Part shown: one piece after another, positions 1 to 7,603 of the stretch
Layout: each line of letters starts with the position of its first letter
How positions within the stretch are numbered: the first letter of the stretch is position 1
Assembly (NCBI RefSeq): GCF_036250675.1
Contig: NZ_CP109592.1
Coordinates: 5,580,001 to 5,644,000 of the forward strand
Origin: Streptomyces sp. NBC_01689
GTDB lineage: Bacteria; Actinomycetota; Actinomycetes; Streptomycetales; Streptomycetaceae
DNA length: 64,000 bases
Direction: 5' to 3'
The notes under the pieces: generated by a model
Seen by the model: the letters and a program-made list of their open reading frames with translations, nothing else
What the model was told of the DNA's origin: nothing
Databases searched by the model: none
Made by a program: the position numbers and the translations under genes

Positions 1-56
1 GGCCGCGCCCGGCCCCGTGCCGCCGCGGTCCGTCCCGCCCGGCCCGGGGCTCCGGT

Positions 57-1250
57 TCAGCCCGCGGTGCGGCTCCGTCGCGTGGTGCGCGCCACGGCCT
101 TCGCTATCTTCTGCGCGTCCAGGGCGAGTTCGCGGAACATGCCGCTGATGGGGTTGGTGAACCCGGTGAAGTACAGACCGGGTGCGTTCTTCGGGGTGCG
201 TCCGCCGTGCACGACCGGACGGCCCCGTTCGTCCAGCACGCCGAGGTGTCCGACCACGCCCTCCAGCGCGCGTTCGTACCCGGTGGCCGCGATCACCGCG
301 TCGGGGCCGATCCGGGTGCCGTCGGCGAGGACGACCTTGCCCTCCTCGAACCCCTCCACCGCGGCCACGATCTCGACCCGCCCCTTGCGCACGGCGTCGA
401 TCAGGCCGACGTCCTGGACGGGGATCGAGCCCTCCTTGACCCGCGAGTAGAGGCCGGTGGCGGGGCGCGGCAGCCCCTGCGCCGACAGGTCCGGGACACT
501 CGCCTTGGCCATCGGCCCGGCGAGCGCGTCGACCACGCGCACCGGCAGCCGCCGGACGAGGATGCCGGTGAACTGGGCGGCCCAGCCCGCCGTGGAGCGC
601 CGCACGATGTGCGGGGCGGTGCGCACCGCGAGCCGCACCCGGCCGGCGCCGCCCTCCACCAGGTCCACGGCGATCTCGGCGCCCGTGTTGCCGATGCCGA
701 CGACCAGGACGTCCCGTCCCGCGTAGGGCGCGGGCTCGCGGTATGCGCCGGCGTGCAGGAGTTCGCCGCTGTAGGCGTCGCGGCCGGGCCAGTCCGGCAG
801 GCGGGGGGTGTGGTTGGTGCCGGTGGCCACGACGACGGCGCTGCCGGTCAGTTCGCGGCCGCCGGTGGCGTGCAGCAGCCAGGAGTCGCCGGCGCGCTCG
901 ACGCGCGAGACCTCGACGCCCGTGACGATCTCCAACTGGTGGTGCTCGGCGTACTTCTCCAGGTAGCGCACCACGTTGTCGCGCGAGACCCAGCGGCCGA
1001 ACGCGCGGGGCATGGCCAGCCCCGGGAGGGCGGACAGCCGCCGTGTCGTGTGCAGGTGCAGCCGGTCGTAGTGGCGGCGCCAGGAGGCCCCGACGCGGTC
1101 GGACTTCTCCAGCACGACGGCCCGTACGCCCTGGGCGCGCAGCGCGTACGCCACCGCGAGGCCGCCGGGGCCGCCACCGATCACGTACACGGGGCGGTCC
1201 TCGTGGGACGGTACCGGGCGGAGTGTGGAGGAAGCAGTCGAGTCGGCCAT
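57..1250 (-). CDS. Flavin-containing monooxygenase-like FAD/NAD(P)H oxidoreductase
   Basis: The protein has about 397 residues. Near its N-terminus is an FAD-binding Rossmann motif, GGGPGG, and mid-protein a second nucleotide fold, VVGIGNTG, expected to bind NADPH. This two-fold layout is that of single-component flavin monooxygenases of the FMO/YUCCA/Baeyer-Villiger group, which oxygenate small organic substrates in the cytoplasm. I chose the ATG at 1250 because the FAD motif follows about 20 residues later, as is usual; the open frame continues upstream to 1424 but codes for low-quality sequence. The gene is divergent from the DoxX/DUF35 pair and may contribute an oxygenation step to the catabolic regulon. 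The 15-bp dyad at 1456-1470 lies about 200 bases from its start and is better placed for DoxX. The substrate cannot be told from sequence. Confidence 0.85.
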   Translation of the reverse strand: MADSTASSTLRPVPSHEDRPVYVIGGGPGGLAVAYALRAQGVRAVVLEKSDRVGASWRRHYDRLHLHTTRRLSALPGLAMPRAFGRWVSRDNVVRYLEKYAEHHQLEIVTGVEVSRVERAGDSWLLHATGGRELTGSAVVVATGTNHTPRLPDWPGRDAYSGELLHAGAYREPAPYAGRDVLVVGIGNTGAEIAVDLVEGGAGRVRLAVRTAPHIVRRSTAGWAAQFTGILVRRLPVRVVDALAGPMAKASVPDLSAQGLPRPATGLYSRVKEGSIPVQDVGLIDAVRKGRVEIVAAVEGFEEGKVVLADGTRIGPDAVIAATGYERALEGVVGHLGVLDERGRPVVHGGRTPKNAPGLYFTGFTNPISGMFRELALDAQKIAKAVARTTRRSRTAG

Positions 1251-1455
1251 GAGCGCGAGCGTAATCACGTCGTCAATTGATAGGTCTCGGTCAAGCCCGG
1301 AATCGGTTGCGAACTGATCACGACTGCAGGAGGGGCGGGTGCGGTCGGTGGCGTAGGTCACTCGGAACGCGCGGAGTCGGTGGAACGCGCGATCGGGCCG
1401 GGCCGGGAGCGGGTGTGCGCGCACGTCTTGCGTGAGGGTGCCCTCGTCCGCTGAA

Positions 1456-1470
1456 CTGACGTACCGTCAG
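1456..1470. promoter_or_regulatory. Regulon dyad 1: CTGACG-TAC-CGTCAG
   Basis: This is a perfect 6+6 inverted repeat with a 3-base centre, 27 bases before the DoxX start. It belongs to a family of nine near-identical sites in the window and is probably an operator for a dimeric, TetR-type repressor. Confidence 0.75.
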
Positions 1471-1497
1471 AAAACCGCGTCGGCAGGGGGTACGGCC

Positions 1498-1950
1498 ATG
1501 GACACGATCTGGCTCGACGGGGCGCAGTGGCTGGCCGTGCTGCGGATCGGGCTCGGGCTGTGGTGGCTGGAGAGCTGGCGGCACAAGGACCGGGCGGCCT
1601 GGTTCGAACGGGGGACCGGGATCGCGTGGGCCGCGGACGTGGCGGCCAAGCACCGGTGGAGCGCGGTGCGTTCCGGCTTCGAGGCGGTCGTGGCACCACG
1701 CCCCCGGATGATGGCGTACGTCGTCGTCCACGCCGAACTGGCCCTCGGTCTGGGGCTGGTGGCCGGACTGCTGACCCCGGTCGCGCTGGTCGGCGGACTC
1801 CTGCTCAACCTCATGTACTTCACCCTCATGATCCACGACTGGGCCGAGCAGGGGCAGAACGCGATGATGGCGCTGATCTCGGCCGTCGCCCTGTTCGGGA
1901 TGGCCTGGCAGACGTGGTCGCTGGACGACGCGATCGGGCTCTTCCGGTGA
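1498..1950 (+). CDS. DoxX-like integral membrane protein
   Basis: This is a 150-residue polytopic protein with about four hydrophobic helices: one near residues 10-22, then clusters around 75-95, 97-113 and 120-135. The pattern and length fit the DoxX/DoxD family, whose bacterial members are small membrane proteins often found beside redox enzymes. The ATG at 1498 was chosen because regulon dyad 1 and the only sensible leader lie directly upstream; the frame is open to 1432. Its stop overlaps the GTG of the following DUF35 gene (GTGA), so the two are translationally coupled. The sequence does not give an enzymatic role. Confidence 0.8.
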   Translation: MDTIWLDGAQWLAVLRIGLGLWWLESWRHKDRAAWFERGTGIAWAADVAAKHRWSAVRSGFEAVVAPRPRMMAYVVVHAELALGLGLVAGLLTPVALVGGLLLNLMYFTLMIHDWAEQGQNAMMALISAVALFGMAWQTWSLDDAIGLFR

Positions 1951-2387
1951 GCGCCCGGTCCGGCCCGCCCGAGGCCGACGCCTTCACCCGGCCGTACTGG
2001 GACGCGGCCGCCGCGGGCCGGCTGCTGCTGCGCCACTGCGAGGCCTGCGGCCGGGCGCATCACTACCCCCGGGAGTTCTGTCCGCACTGCTGGAGCGAGG
2101 ACGTGCGCTGGCGGGCCGCGAGCGGCCACGCCACGCTCTACACCTGGTCCGTCGTGCACCGCAACGACCTCCCGCCGTTCGGTGAGCGGGTGCCGTACGT
2201 CGCCGCCGTCGTCGACCTCGCGGAGGGGCCGCGGATGATGACCGAGATCGTGGAGTGCGCGCACGGCGCACTGCGGATCGGCATGGAGTTGCGGGTGGCC
2301 TTCCGCGGCGCGACACCCGTCTTCCGCCCCGCCGCCGCGCCCGCGCACCCCCACGGACCACGGGCGCCACGGCCGCCCCGGGGGTGA
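1947..2387 (+). CDS. DUF35 OB-fold / zinc-ribbon protein (acyl-CoA partner)
   Basis: The protein has 146 residues. An N-terminal rubredoxin-like zinc ribbon, with two CxxC pairs about 11 residues apart (CEACG ... CPHC), is followed by a DUF35 OB fold. Such proteins form complexes with thiolase-like enzymes or acyl-CoA hydratases, for example ChsH2 and the DUF35 partner of the Ltp2 retro-aldolase in steroid side-chain breakdown, and help hold the CoA ester. The GTG start lies inside the DoxX stop. The C-terminal 25 residues are rich in Pro, Arg and His and look unstructured. A second DUF35 gene lies at 14972-15424 beside a thiolase; this one has no thiolase in its own operon and may pair with the product of 6310-7482. 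Confidence 0.8.
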   Translation: MSARSGPPEADAFTRPYWDAAAAGRLLLRHCEACGRAHHYPREFCPHCWSEDVRWRAASGHATLYTWSVVHRNDLPPFGERVPYVAAVVDLAEGPRMMTEIVECAHGALRIGMELRVAFRGATPVFRPAAAPAHPHGPRAPRPPRG

Positions 2388-2418
2388 ACTCGGGCGCCCG
2401 ACGCGTTTCAATGGCTGG

Positions 2419-3066
2419 ATGTCCGGTTTCCGTATGACGTCACCCGCCGAGCCCTTTCCCGAGCTGCACGGCCACGGTCTGCTGCTGCGGCCCTGGGACC
2501 CGGAGTCCGATGTCGACGTCGCGGCCTGGCTGCGCGGCGTGTCCGACCCGGAGTTCCAGCGCTGGAACACTCCGCTGCGGCCCGTCCGGGACATCGACGG
2601 CGCCCGCGAGTCGCTGCGCTCGCGCACGGAGAGCGCCACCGACGGCACGGGCGTCTCCTTCTGCGTCCTGGACGAGTCGGACGGTACGACGCTGGGGCAC
2701 ATCGGCATCAACGAGATCGACTCCGTCATGCGCGTCGCCCGCGTCGGTTACTGGGTCCTGCCGGAGGCCCGCGGCCGCCGGGTCGCCCTCCGCGCCCTCG
2801 CCCTGACCTCCCGCTTCGCCTTCGGCGCGATCCGACTGCACCGGCTCGAACTCGGCCACGCCCTCGGCCACGAGGTCTCCTGCCGGGTCGCCGAGCGGTG
2901 CGGGTTCCGCTACGAGGGGACGCTCAGGGGCGCGATGTTCGAGGCCGGGCGGCACGACGCGTTCCGGGACGTCCATCTGCACGCCCGGGTCGCGACCGAC
3001 CGGGCGCCGGATCTGACGGACACGAGCGCCCGCCCGGAACAGGACCCGGAGGCGGGGCGGCCCTGA
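2419..3066 (+). CDS. GNAT-family N-acetyltransferase (RimJ/RimL type)
   Basis: A 215-residue protein with the RimJ/RimL-type GNAT layout: an N-terminal LLLRPW strand, a central GHIGIN strand, then YWVLPEARGRRVA corresponding to the acetyl-CoA pyrophosphate-binding loop, and the late VAERCGFRYEG segment typical of this group. It is expected to transfer acetyl from acetyl-CoA to an amine of a protein N-terminus or a small molecule. The loop reads RGRRVA rather than the classical RGxGxG/A, so binding may be slightly altered. The ATG at 2419 is used; an in-frame ATG at 2434 is an alternative. The C-terminal 25 residues are low complexity. Its neighbours give no clue to the substrate. Confidence 0.82.
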   Translation: MSGFRMTSPAEPFPELHGHGLLLRPWDPESDVDVAAWLRGVSDPEFQRWNTPLRPVRDIDGARESLRSRTESATDGTGVSFCVLDESDGTTLGHIGINEIDSVMRVARVGYWVLPEARGRRVALRALALTSRFAFGAIRLHRLELGHALGHEVSCRVAERCGFRYEGTLRGAMFEAGRHDAFRDVHLHARVATDRAPDLTDTSARPEQDPEAGRP

Positions 3067-3171
3067 ACCCTGTCGCCCCGGCGGGTCCCGTGCCCGGCCC
3101 CGTCCCGCGTCCGGGCCGGCGCGGCGGAAAACCGGAGGCGGCGGACGGGCGGCGGACGGAATCATGGCGGC

Positions 3172-4068
3172 ATGCCTCGTGAGCCGCACGCCTGGGCCGT
3201 CACCCACGACGTGGACGCCTTCCTCGCGCGTGCGGGGGACTTCCTCCGCTCGCGGCCCGTTCTGCACACCGTGCCCCTGACGGTGACCCACGCCCTGCGC
3301 ACCCGGGGGCCGGGGACGTCCGGGGAGCGGGCCCCCGTGCTCGGCCTGCTGGAGCGGGGCGGGGACGTCCGCGCGGCCTTCTTCCACACGCCACCGCGCC
3401 GCCTGAACGTCACCTCCCTGTCCGATGGGGACGCCGACGCACTGGCCGCGCGGCTGGCGGAGCTCGGACACGACCTGCCGGGCGTCACCGCCGACCGGGC
3501 CACCGCGGCGGCCTTCGCCGGGGCCTGGCAGCGGCACCGCCCGGGGGTGAGCGCCCCGCTGTCCCGCCGCGACCGGCTGTACCGGCTGGACACACCGGCC
3601 GTGCCCGGTCCCGTCCCGCCCGGTCGCCCGCGACGTGCCGCGGACGGTGACCGGGAGCTGCTCGCCCGGTGGTACGGCGAGTTCGCCGAGGCGGTCGGCG
3701 AGCGGACCGCGCGGGCCGCCGACGACTGGGCCGCCGCCCGGATCGCCGACGACGGCGTCACGCTCTGGGAGACGCCGGACGGCACGCCGGTCGCGATGGC
3801 CGGCCGGACACCCCGGATCGCCGGGCAGGTGCGCGTGGGCCCCGTCTACACCCCGGCCCCGCTCCGCGGCCGCGGCTACGCGGGGGCCGCCACCGTCGAG
3901 GTGGGCCGGGCCGCGCTGGCCTCCGGCGCGGACGAGGTCCTCCTCTTCACCGACCTCTCCAACCCCACCAGCAACGGCCTCTACCGGCGGATCGGCTACC
4001 GGCCCGTGGCCGACTTCGACGTGTACGACTTCGAGGACGCGCCGCGCCCCGCGAGGACGCCCGCCTGA
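3172..4068 (+). CDS. GNAT-family N-acetyltransferase with long N-terminal domain
   Basis: A 298-residue protein. The C-terminal third is a GNAT domain: VGPVYTPAPLRGRGYAGA is the acetyl-CoA-binding motif A near residue 230, followed by LLFTDLSNPTSNGLYRRIGY, the motif-B strand and helix seen in many actinobacterial acetyltransferases. The N-terminal half (about 1-150) is a degenerate GNAT-like or family-specific domain of unknown role. The substrate is unknown. It runs convergently toward the PNPOx-type oxidase at 4144, with only 75 bases between the stop codons. Confidence 0.82.
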   Translation: MPREPHAWAVTHDVDAFLARAGDFLRSRPVLHTVPLTVTHALRTRGPGTSGERAPVLGLLERGGDVRAAFFHTPPRRLNVTSLSDGDADALAARLAELGHDLPGVTADRATAAAFAGAWQRHRPGVSAPLSRRDRLYRLDTPAVPGPVPPGRPRRAADGDRELLARWYGEFAEAVGERTARAADDWAAARIADDGVTLWETPDGTPVAMAGRTPRIAGQVRVGPVYTPAPLRGRGYAGAATVEVGRAALASGADEVLLFTDLSNPTSNGLYRRIGYRPVADFDVYDFEDAPRPARTPA

Positions 4069-4143
4069 CGGGGGCGGGCGGCCTCCTCCGCGCGAAGACG
4101 ACGCGCGTCCGCGTCCGGTGTCCCCGCCCGGCCCCTCAGTCCT

Positions 4144-4806
4144 TCAGGGCCACAGCAGTTCCCTGCGCCAGTCCGTCCCCGCGCCCGTACGGCGGTAGAC
4201 GAGCCGCACGTGCCGGCGCCGCGCGTCGCCCTGGAAGAACTCCACCTCCTCCGGCTGGAGGCGGTAGAGGGTCCAGGTCGGCGCCACGGCGTCCGGCTCG
4301 CGCCCCGCGCGCTCCCAGGCTGCGTCCGAGGCACGCGCCAACTCCTCCACCGAGCCGAGCACTTCGCTCTGCCTGCCGACCAGGGCGGCGGCCAGCGCGC
4401 CCGTCGAGCGGGCGTGCAGGTCCGCCTGCCCCTCCTCCGGAGGAGCGGCCGTGACCGGGCCGCGCAGCCGGATCTGACGGCCCTGGGCGGGCCAGTAGAA
4501 GTCGAGCGCCGCGTAGGGGCGGGCCCCGAGCTGCCGCCCCTTCCGGCTGGTGGTGTGGCTCGCGAAGGCCCATCCGTCCGCGTCCGCGCCGTGCAGCATC
4601 ACGATCCGTACGTCCGGCAGACCGTCCTCGTCCACCGTCGCCAGCGACATCGTGTGCGGCTCGGTCTGCCCCGCCGCCACCGCCCGCGCGAGCCACTCCG
4701 TGAACAGGGCCAGGGGCGCGGCGGGCGCGGCGGCCGGATCGAAGTCCGGCAGCTCGACGTCCCACACCCGCAGTGACCTCAGCAGTTCGTGAAGATCCGT
4801 TCCCAT
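4144..4806 (-). CDS. Pyridoxamine 5'-phosphate oxidase-family FMN protein
   Basis: A 220-residue member of the PNPOx split-barrel family. Features match PdxH: an early TMSLATVDEDGLPDVRIVML strand, GWAFASHTTSRKGRQL (FMN phosphate-binding region), AALDFYWPAQGRQIRLRG, and a C-terminal dimerisation segment with RLQPEEVEFFQGD and a terminal WRRELLWP. PdxH oxidises pyridoxine or pyridoxamine 5'-phosphate to PLP with FMN and oxygen. The length is normal for PdxH, but Streptomyces also carries paralogues of uncertain substrate, so no symbol is given. The ATG at 4806 was chosen because the upstream frame reads into the next gene. Confidence 0.8.
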   Translation of the reverse strand: MGTDLHELLRSLRVWDVELPDFDPAAAPAAPLALFTEWLARAVAAGQTEPHTMSLATVDEDGLPDVRIVMLHGADADGWAFASHTTSRKGRQLGARPYAALDFYWPAQGRQIRLRGPVTAAPPEEGQADLHARSTGALAAALVGRQSEVLGSVEELARASDAAWERAGREPDAVAPTWTLYRLQPEEVEFFQGDARRRHVRLVYRRTGAGTDWRRELLWP

Positions 4807-4817
4807 GCCTCCGAGTA

Positions 4818-5225
4818 TCACTCGGGGGCCGGGCAGAGCTGCGCCCTCAGCACTCCGTGCAGCAGTTCGGCGTCCACGAACTCTCCGTCCTCGGGCGGGC
4901 CGGCGGCCCAGCCGAGCGGATAGGTGTTGCCCTCCGGCGCGGGGACCCCGATGTACTCGTCCGGTCCGCACCGGGCGAACCGCCGGGCCCCCGGCGGCCA
5001 GTCGTGCTCCGCGCTCTCCCCGGGAGCCAGCAGGAAGTACGTCCACCGGCAGCCGCTCCTCTCCCGTACGACAGGTCCGGGGCGTCCGTCGGTCAGTGCG
5101 CCGAGGTGGTGCAGCACGGCTTCCCCGCGGATGCCGCAGACCCGGACGGCGTCGAAGTGGACCCCGGCGAGTCGTAGTTGAAGGCCTGACTTGGGGACCC
5201 AATTCGGGGTGAGTTCGTTCGTCAT
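4818..5225 (-). CDS. Conserved hypothetical protein, divergent from XRE regulator
   Basis: A 135-residue soluble protein without membrane segments. It contains HFDAVRV, a GALTDGRPGPVV segment and several Trp/Pro-rich loops (WPPGARRF, YPLGWAAGPP). I recall similar short proteins in many Streptomyces genomes near XRE-DUF397 pairs, some faintly like the N-terminal part of primase/polymerase-type proteins, but I would not assign that function. The ATG at 5225 follows the start-site pattern of relatives (MTNELTPNWVP). It is divergent from the XRE gene with about 80 bases between starts, so a shared promoter region is likely. Confidence 0.65.
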   Translation of the reverse strand: MTNELTPNWVPKSGLQLRLAGVHFDAVRVCGIRGEAVLHHLGALTDGRPGPVVRERSGCRWTYFLLAPGESAEHDWPPGARRFARCGPDEYIGVPAPEGNTYPLGWAAGPPEDGEFVDAELLHGVLRAQLCPAPE

Positions 5226-5308
5226 GACTATGAGCGTGACGGTGGTTGCGTAGCGTGACCAGGTGGGCAAGGTCCACATTGCCGGTTGTGGGGAGAGCGG
5301 TGGTTGTT

Positions 5309-6124
5309 GTGGGGGCGAGTGGTGGGGGAGACATGGGGCGGAGGCTGGTGGGGGAACTGCTGCGCATCCAGCGCGGGCGGCTGGGGCTGACCCAGAAGGA
5401 AGCCGGGGAACTGCTGCTGGTCTCCGAGTCCTCCTACGGGGCGTACGAGAGGGCGGAACGCATTCCGCCGATCCAGTTCCTCAAGGACGCCGACCGCGGG
5501 CTGGACGCGCGGGGTGCGCTCGCAGCGTGCGTGGAGATGATGGAGGAGGAGAAGTATCCGCCGAAGTTCGTGGACTGGGTGCGGCTGGAGCGGCTGGCGC
5601 AGATCATCAGCGGGTACGAGGTCATGGTGATTCCCGGCCTCTTCCAGACGGAGGCGTACACGCGAGCCCTGTACGAGTCTCGCGTTCCCGCCTATACGGA
5701 GGAGGAGATCGAGAAGCACGTCGAGGCCCGGCTGGAGCGGCAGACGGTGTTGACTCGAAACCCACCGCCCCGTCTGAGCTTTCTGGTCGAGGAGTCGGCC
5801 CTTGAGCGGCCTTTCGGCAATCCGAAGGTGCTGAGGGAACAGTTGCTGCATCTCCTTGGGTGCATGAGAGCGCTGAACCATCTGACGGTGCAGGTCATGC
5901 CGACCGAACGGCATACGCATGCCGGGCTGCAAGGGCCAATGCAGTTGATGAGCACGGAGGAAGGCCGCAATCTGGTGTTCGCCGAATCCCAGGCAGGCAG
6001 TACGTTGATCACCAAGCCGGACCAAGTCAACGGTTTGTTCGACGTGTTCGGCATGCTACGGGCTCAGGCGCTTACGCCGTGGGAGTCCGCGGCCCTCATC
6101 GAAGGGAAGGCGGAGCAACTTTGA
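5309..6124 (+). CDS. XRE-family regulator with DUF5753 domain
   Basis: About 271 residues. An N-terminal helix-turn-helix (GLTQKEAGELLLVSESSYGAYE) is followed by a DUF5753 domain with the hallmark VMVIPGLFQTEAYTRAL, a central ERQ(T)VL segment and LTVQVMP. Such proteins pair with a small DUF397 protein encoded just downstream and act as transcriptional regulators or antitoxin-like switches; the Scr1/Scr2 pair of S. coelicolor is the characterised example. The GTG at 5309 has GGGAGAG 11 bases upstream; the ATG at 5333 is a good alternative. The stop overlaps the TTG of the DUF397 gene, so the two are coupled. Confidence 0.87.
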   Translation: MGASGGGDMGRRLVGELLRIQRGRLGLTQKEAGELLLVSESSYGAYERAERIPPIQFLKDADRGLDARGALAACVEMMEEEKYPPKFVDWVRLERLAQIISGYEVMVIPGLFQTEAYTRALYESRVPAYTEEEIEKHVEARLERQTVLTRNPPPRLSFLVEESALERPFGNPKVLREQLLHLLGCMRALNHLTVQVMPTERHTHAGLQGPMQLMSTEEGRNLVFAESQAGSTLITKPDQVNGLFDVFGMLRAQALTPWESAALIEGKAEQL

Positions 6125-6303
6125 ACCCGACCGGGCTTGCCTGGACGAAGTCGAGCTACAGCACCAACGAGGGCGGCGCCTGCCTAGAAGTGGCCCCCAC
6201 CCCCGCCACCGTCCACATCCGTGACTCCAAGAACCCGGAGGGCGCCCCCGTCCTCGCCGTCGCCCCCGCCGCCTGGACCGCCTTCCTGCGTACCGTCCGC
6301 TGA
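6121..6303 (+). CDS. DUF397 small protein, partner of upstream XRE
   Basis: A 60-residue protein of the DUF397 family, recognised by WTKSSYSTNEGGACLEVA, the RDSK(N/V)PEG segment and the final AWTAFL motif. DUF397 proteins are encoded next to XRE-DUF5753 regulators and modulate them. The start is the TTG at 6121, whose second and third bases are part of the XRE stop codon; no ATG or GTG fits the usual family N-terminus. The gene ends 7 bases before the convergent thiolase stop. Confidence 0.85.
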   Translation: MNPTGLAWTKSSYSTNEGGACLEVAPTPATVHIRDSKNPEGAPVLAVAPAAWTAFLRTVR

Positions 6304-6309
6304 GAGGGG

Positions 6310-7482
6310 CTACCGGCCCAGCACCACCGTCGCGGACGAGCAGAACCAGCCCCCGGTGCCGGAGGCCACGGCCAGCCGGGGCGGTTCGCCGTCCGGGCGC
6401 CGCACCTGGCGTCCGTCCGCCTCGCCCCGCAGCTGCCGCACGGCCTCGACCAGCAGGAACAGCCCTCGCATACCGGGGTGTTGGGCCGACAGCCCGCCCC
6501 CGTCGGTGTTCACCGGCAGTTCCCCGCCGACCAGCAGCCGCCCCTTCGCCGCGTCCACGAACGCCCCTCCCTCGCCCTTCGCGCAGAAGCCCAGGTCCTC
6601 CAGCGTCACGAGCGTCATGTACGTGAAGGCGTCGTAGATCTCGGCCACGTCGATCTCGTCCGGCCGTATCCCCGCCCGCCCGAAGGCGAGACGTCCGCTG
6701 ACCGCCGCCGGGGACACCGTGAAGTCGTCCCACTCCGACATCGTCGTGTGGGAGACGTGCTCGCCGGTGCCGAGGACCCACACGGGGGCCGTACGGCAGT
6801 CCCGTACGTACTCCTCGCCCACCAGCAGCACCGCCGCGCCCCCGTCGGACCGCAGGCAGCAGTGCAGCCGGGTGAAGGGGTCGGCGATCACCGGGCCGGA
6901 CAGGACGTCGTCGACCGTGATCGGGTCGCGGAACATCGCCTCGGGGTTGACGGCCGCGTTCGCGCGGGCCTGTACGGCGACCGAGGCGAGCTGTTCGAGC
7001 GTCGTGCCGTACTCGTGCATGTGGCGGCGGGCCGCCATCGCGTACTTGGCGATGAGCGTGTGCCCGTAGGGGACCTCGAACTGGAGCGGGCCGCGGGCCC
7101 CGAAGGAGAGGTCGCCCGTGCGGCGGCCCGCCCTGATGTCCGCGCGGGCCGTCGACCCGTACACGAGGAGGACGGCGCGGGCGTGACCGGCCGCGATCGC
7201 GTCGGCGGCGTGGGCCGCCATGACCTCCCAGGTGGAGCCGCCGACGGCGGTCGAGTCGACCCAGGAGGGCCGCAGCCCGAGGTACTCCGCGACCTCGGCC
7301 GGGGGGAGCGTGCCGAGACCGGCCGAGGCGAAGCCGTCGACCCGCGCCCGGTCCAGGCCCGCGTCCGCGAGCGCCCGGCGGGCGGCCTGCGCGTGCAGGG
7401 CGTAGGGGGTGGCGTCGTCCAGCCGGCCGCAGTCGGAGAGGGCGACACCCACCACGGCGACCTTGCGGTTCCCCGGAGTCAT
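6310..7482 (-). CDS. Thiolase-fold protein (lipid-transfer/SCP2 type) lacking nucleophile Cys
   Basis: A 390-residue thiolase-superfamily protein of the lipid-transfer or Ltp group: N-terminal VAVVGVALSDCG, a long central domain, VAEIYDAFTYMTLVTLEDLGFC, and NTDGGGLSAQHPGMRG near the C-terminus. At the position of the normal thiolase nucleophile the sequence reads GGSTW (residue T84), not Cys. Ltp2-like members of this family are retro-aldolases acting on beta-hydroxy-acyl-CoA with a DUF35 partner and do not need the thiolase Cys; that activity is the best inference. It is divergent from the acyl-CoA dehydrogenase, and regulon dyad 2 lies 5 bases before its ATG, overlapping the expected ribosome-binding region. 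Confidence 0.85.
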   Translation of the reverse strand: MTPGNRKVAVVGVALSDCGRLDDATPYALHAQAARRALADAGLDRARVDGFASAGLGTLPPAEVAEYLGLRPSWVDSTAVGGSTWEVMAAHAADAIAAGHARAVLLVYGSTARADIRAGRRTGDLSFGARGPLQFEVPYGHTLIAKYAMAARRHMHEYGTTLEQLASVAVQARANAAVNPEAMFRDPITVDDVLSGPVIADPFTRLHCCLRSDGGAAVLLVGEEYVRDCRTAPVWVLGTGEHVSHTTMSEWDDFTVSPAAVSGRLAFGRAGIRPDEIDVAEIYDAFTYMTLVTLEDLGFCAKGEGGAFVDAAKGRLLVGGELPVNTDGGGLSAQHPGMRGLFLLVEAVRQLRGEADGRQVRRPDGEPPRLAVASGTGGWFCSSATVVLGR

Positions 7483-7486
7483 GAAT

Positions 7487-7501
7487 CTGACGGTACATCA
7501 G
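7487..7501. promoter_or_regulatory. Regulon dyad 2: CTGACG-GTA-CATCAG
   Basis: This inverted repeat has one mismatch and extends to ATCTGACG/CATCAGAT. It begins 5 bases upstream of the thiolase start, so a bound protein would cover the translation and transcription start area. Confidence 0.75.
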
Positions 7502-7570
7502 ATGACGGGTACGGGGGAGGGCGTGCCGCCTCCGTCCCCGCTCTGGGCATCTCCTGTCCGGCGGCCTAAT

Positions 7571-7585
7571 ATGACGGCCCGTCAG
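7571..7585. promoter_or_regulatory. Regulon dyad 3: ATGACG-GCC-CGTCAG
   Basis: This dyad lies 18 bases before the acyl-CoA dehydrogenase start and matches the consensus at 11 of 12 arm positions. With dyad 2 it gives each of the two divergent genes its own site. Confidence 0.75.
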
Positions 7586-7603
7586 ATCAGGAGGGGCCTG
7601 CCC

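Noticed and set aside
1274..1281. TCAATTGA palindrome near the flavin monooxygenase start as an operator
   Set aside because: Only 8 bp and without a repeated partner; may simply be part of an AT-rich promoter.
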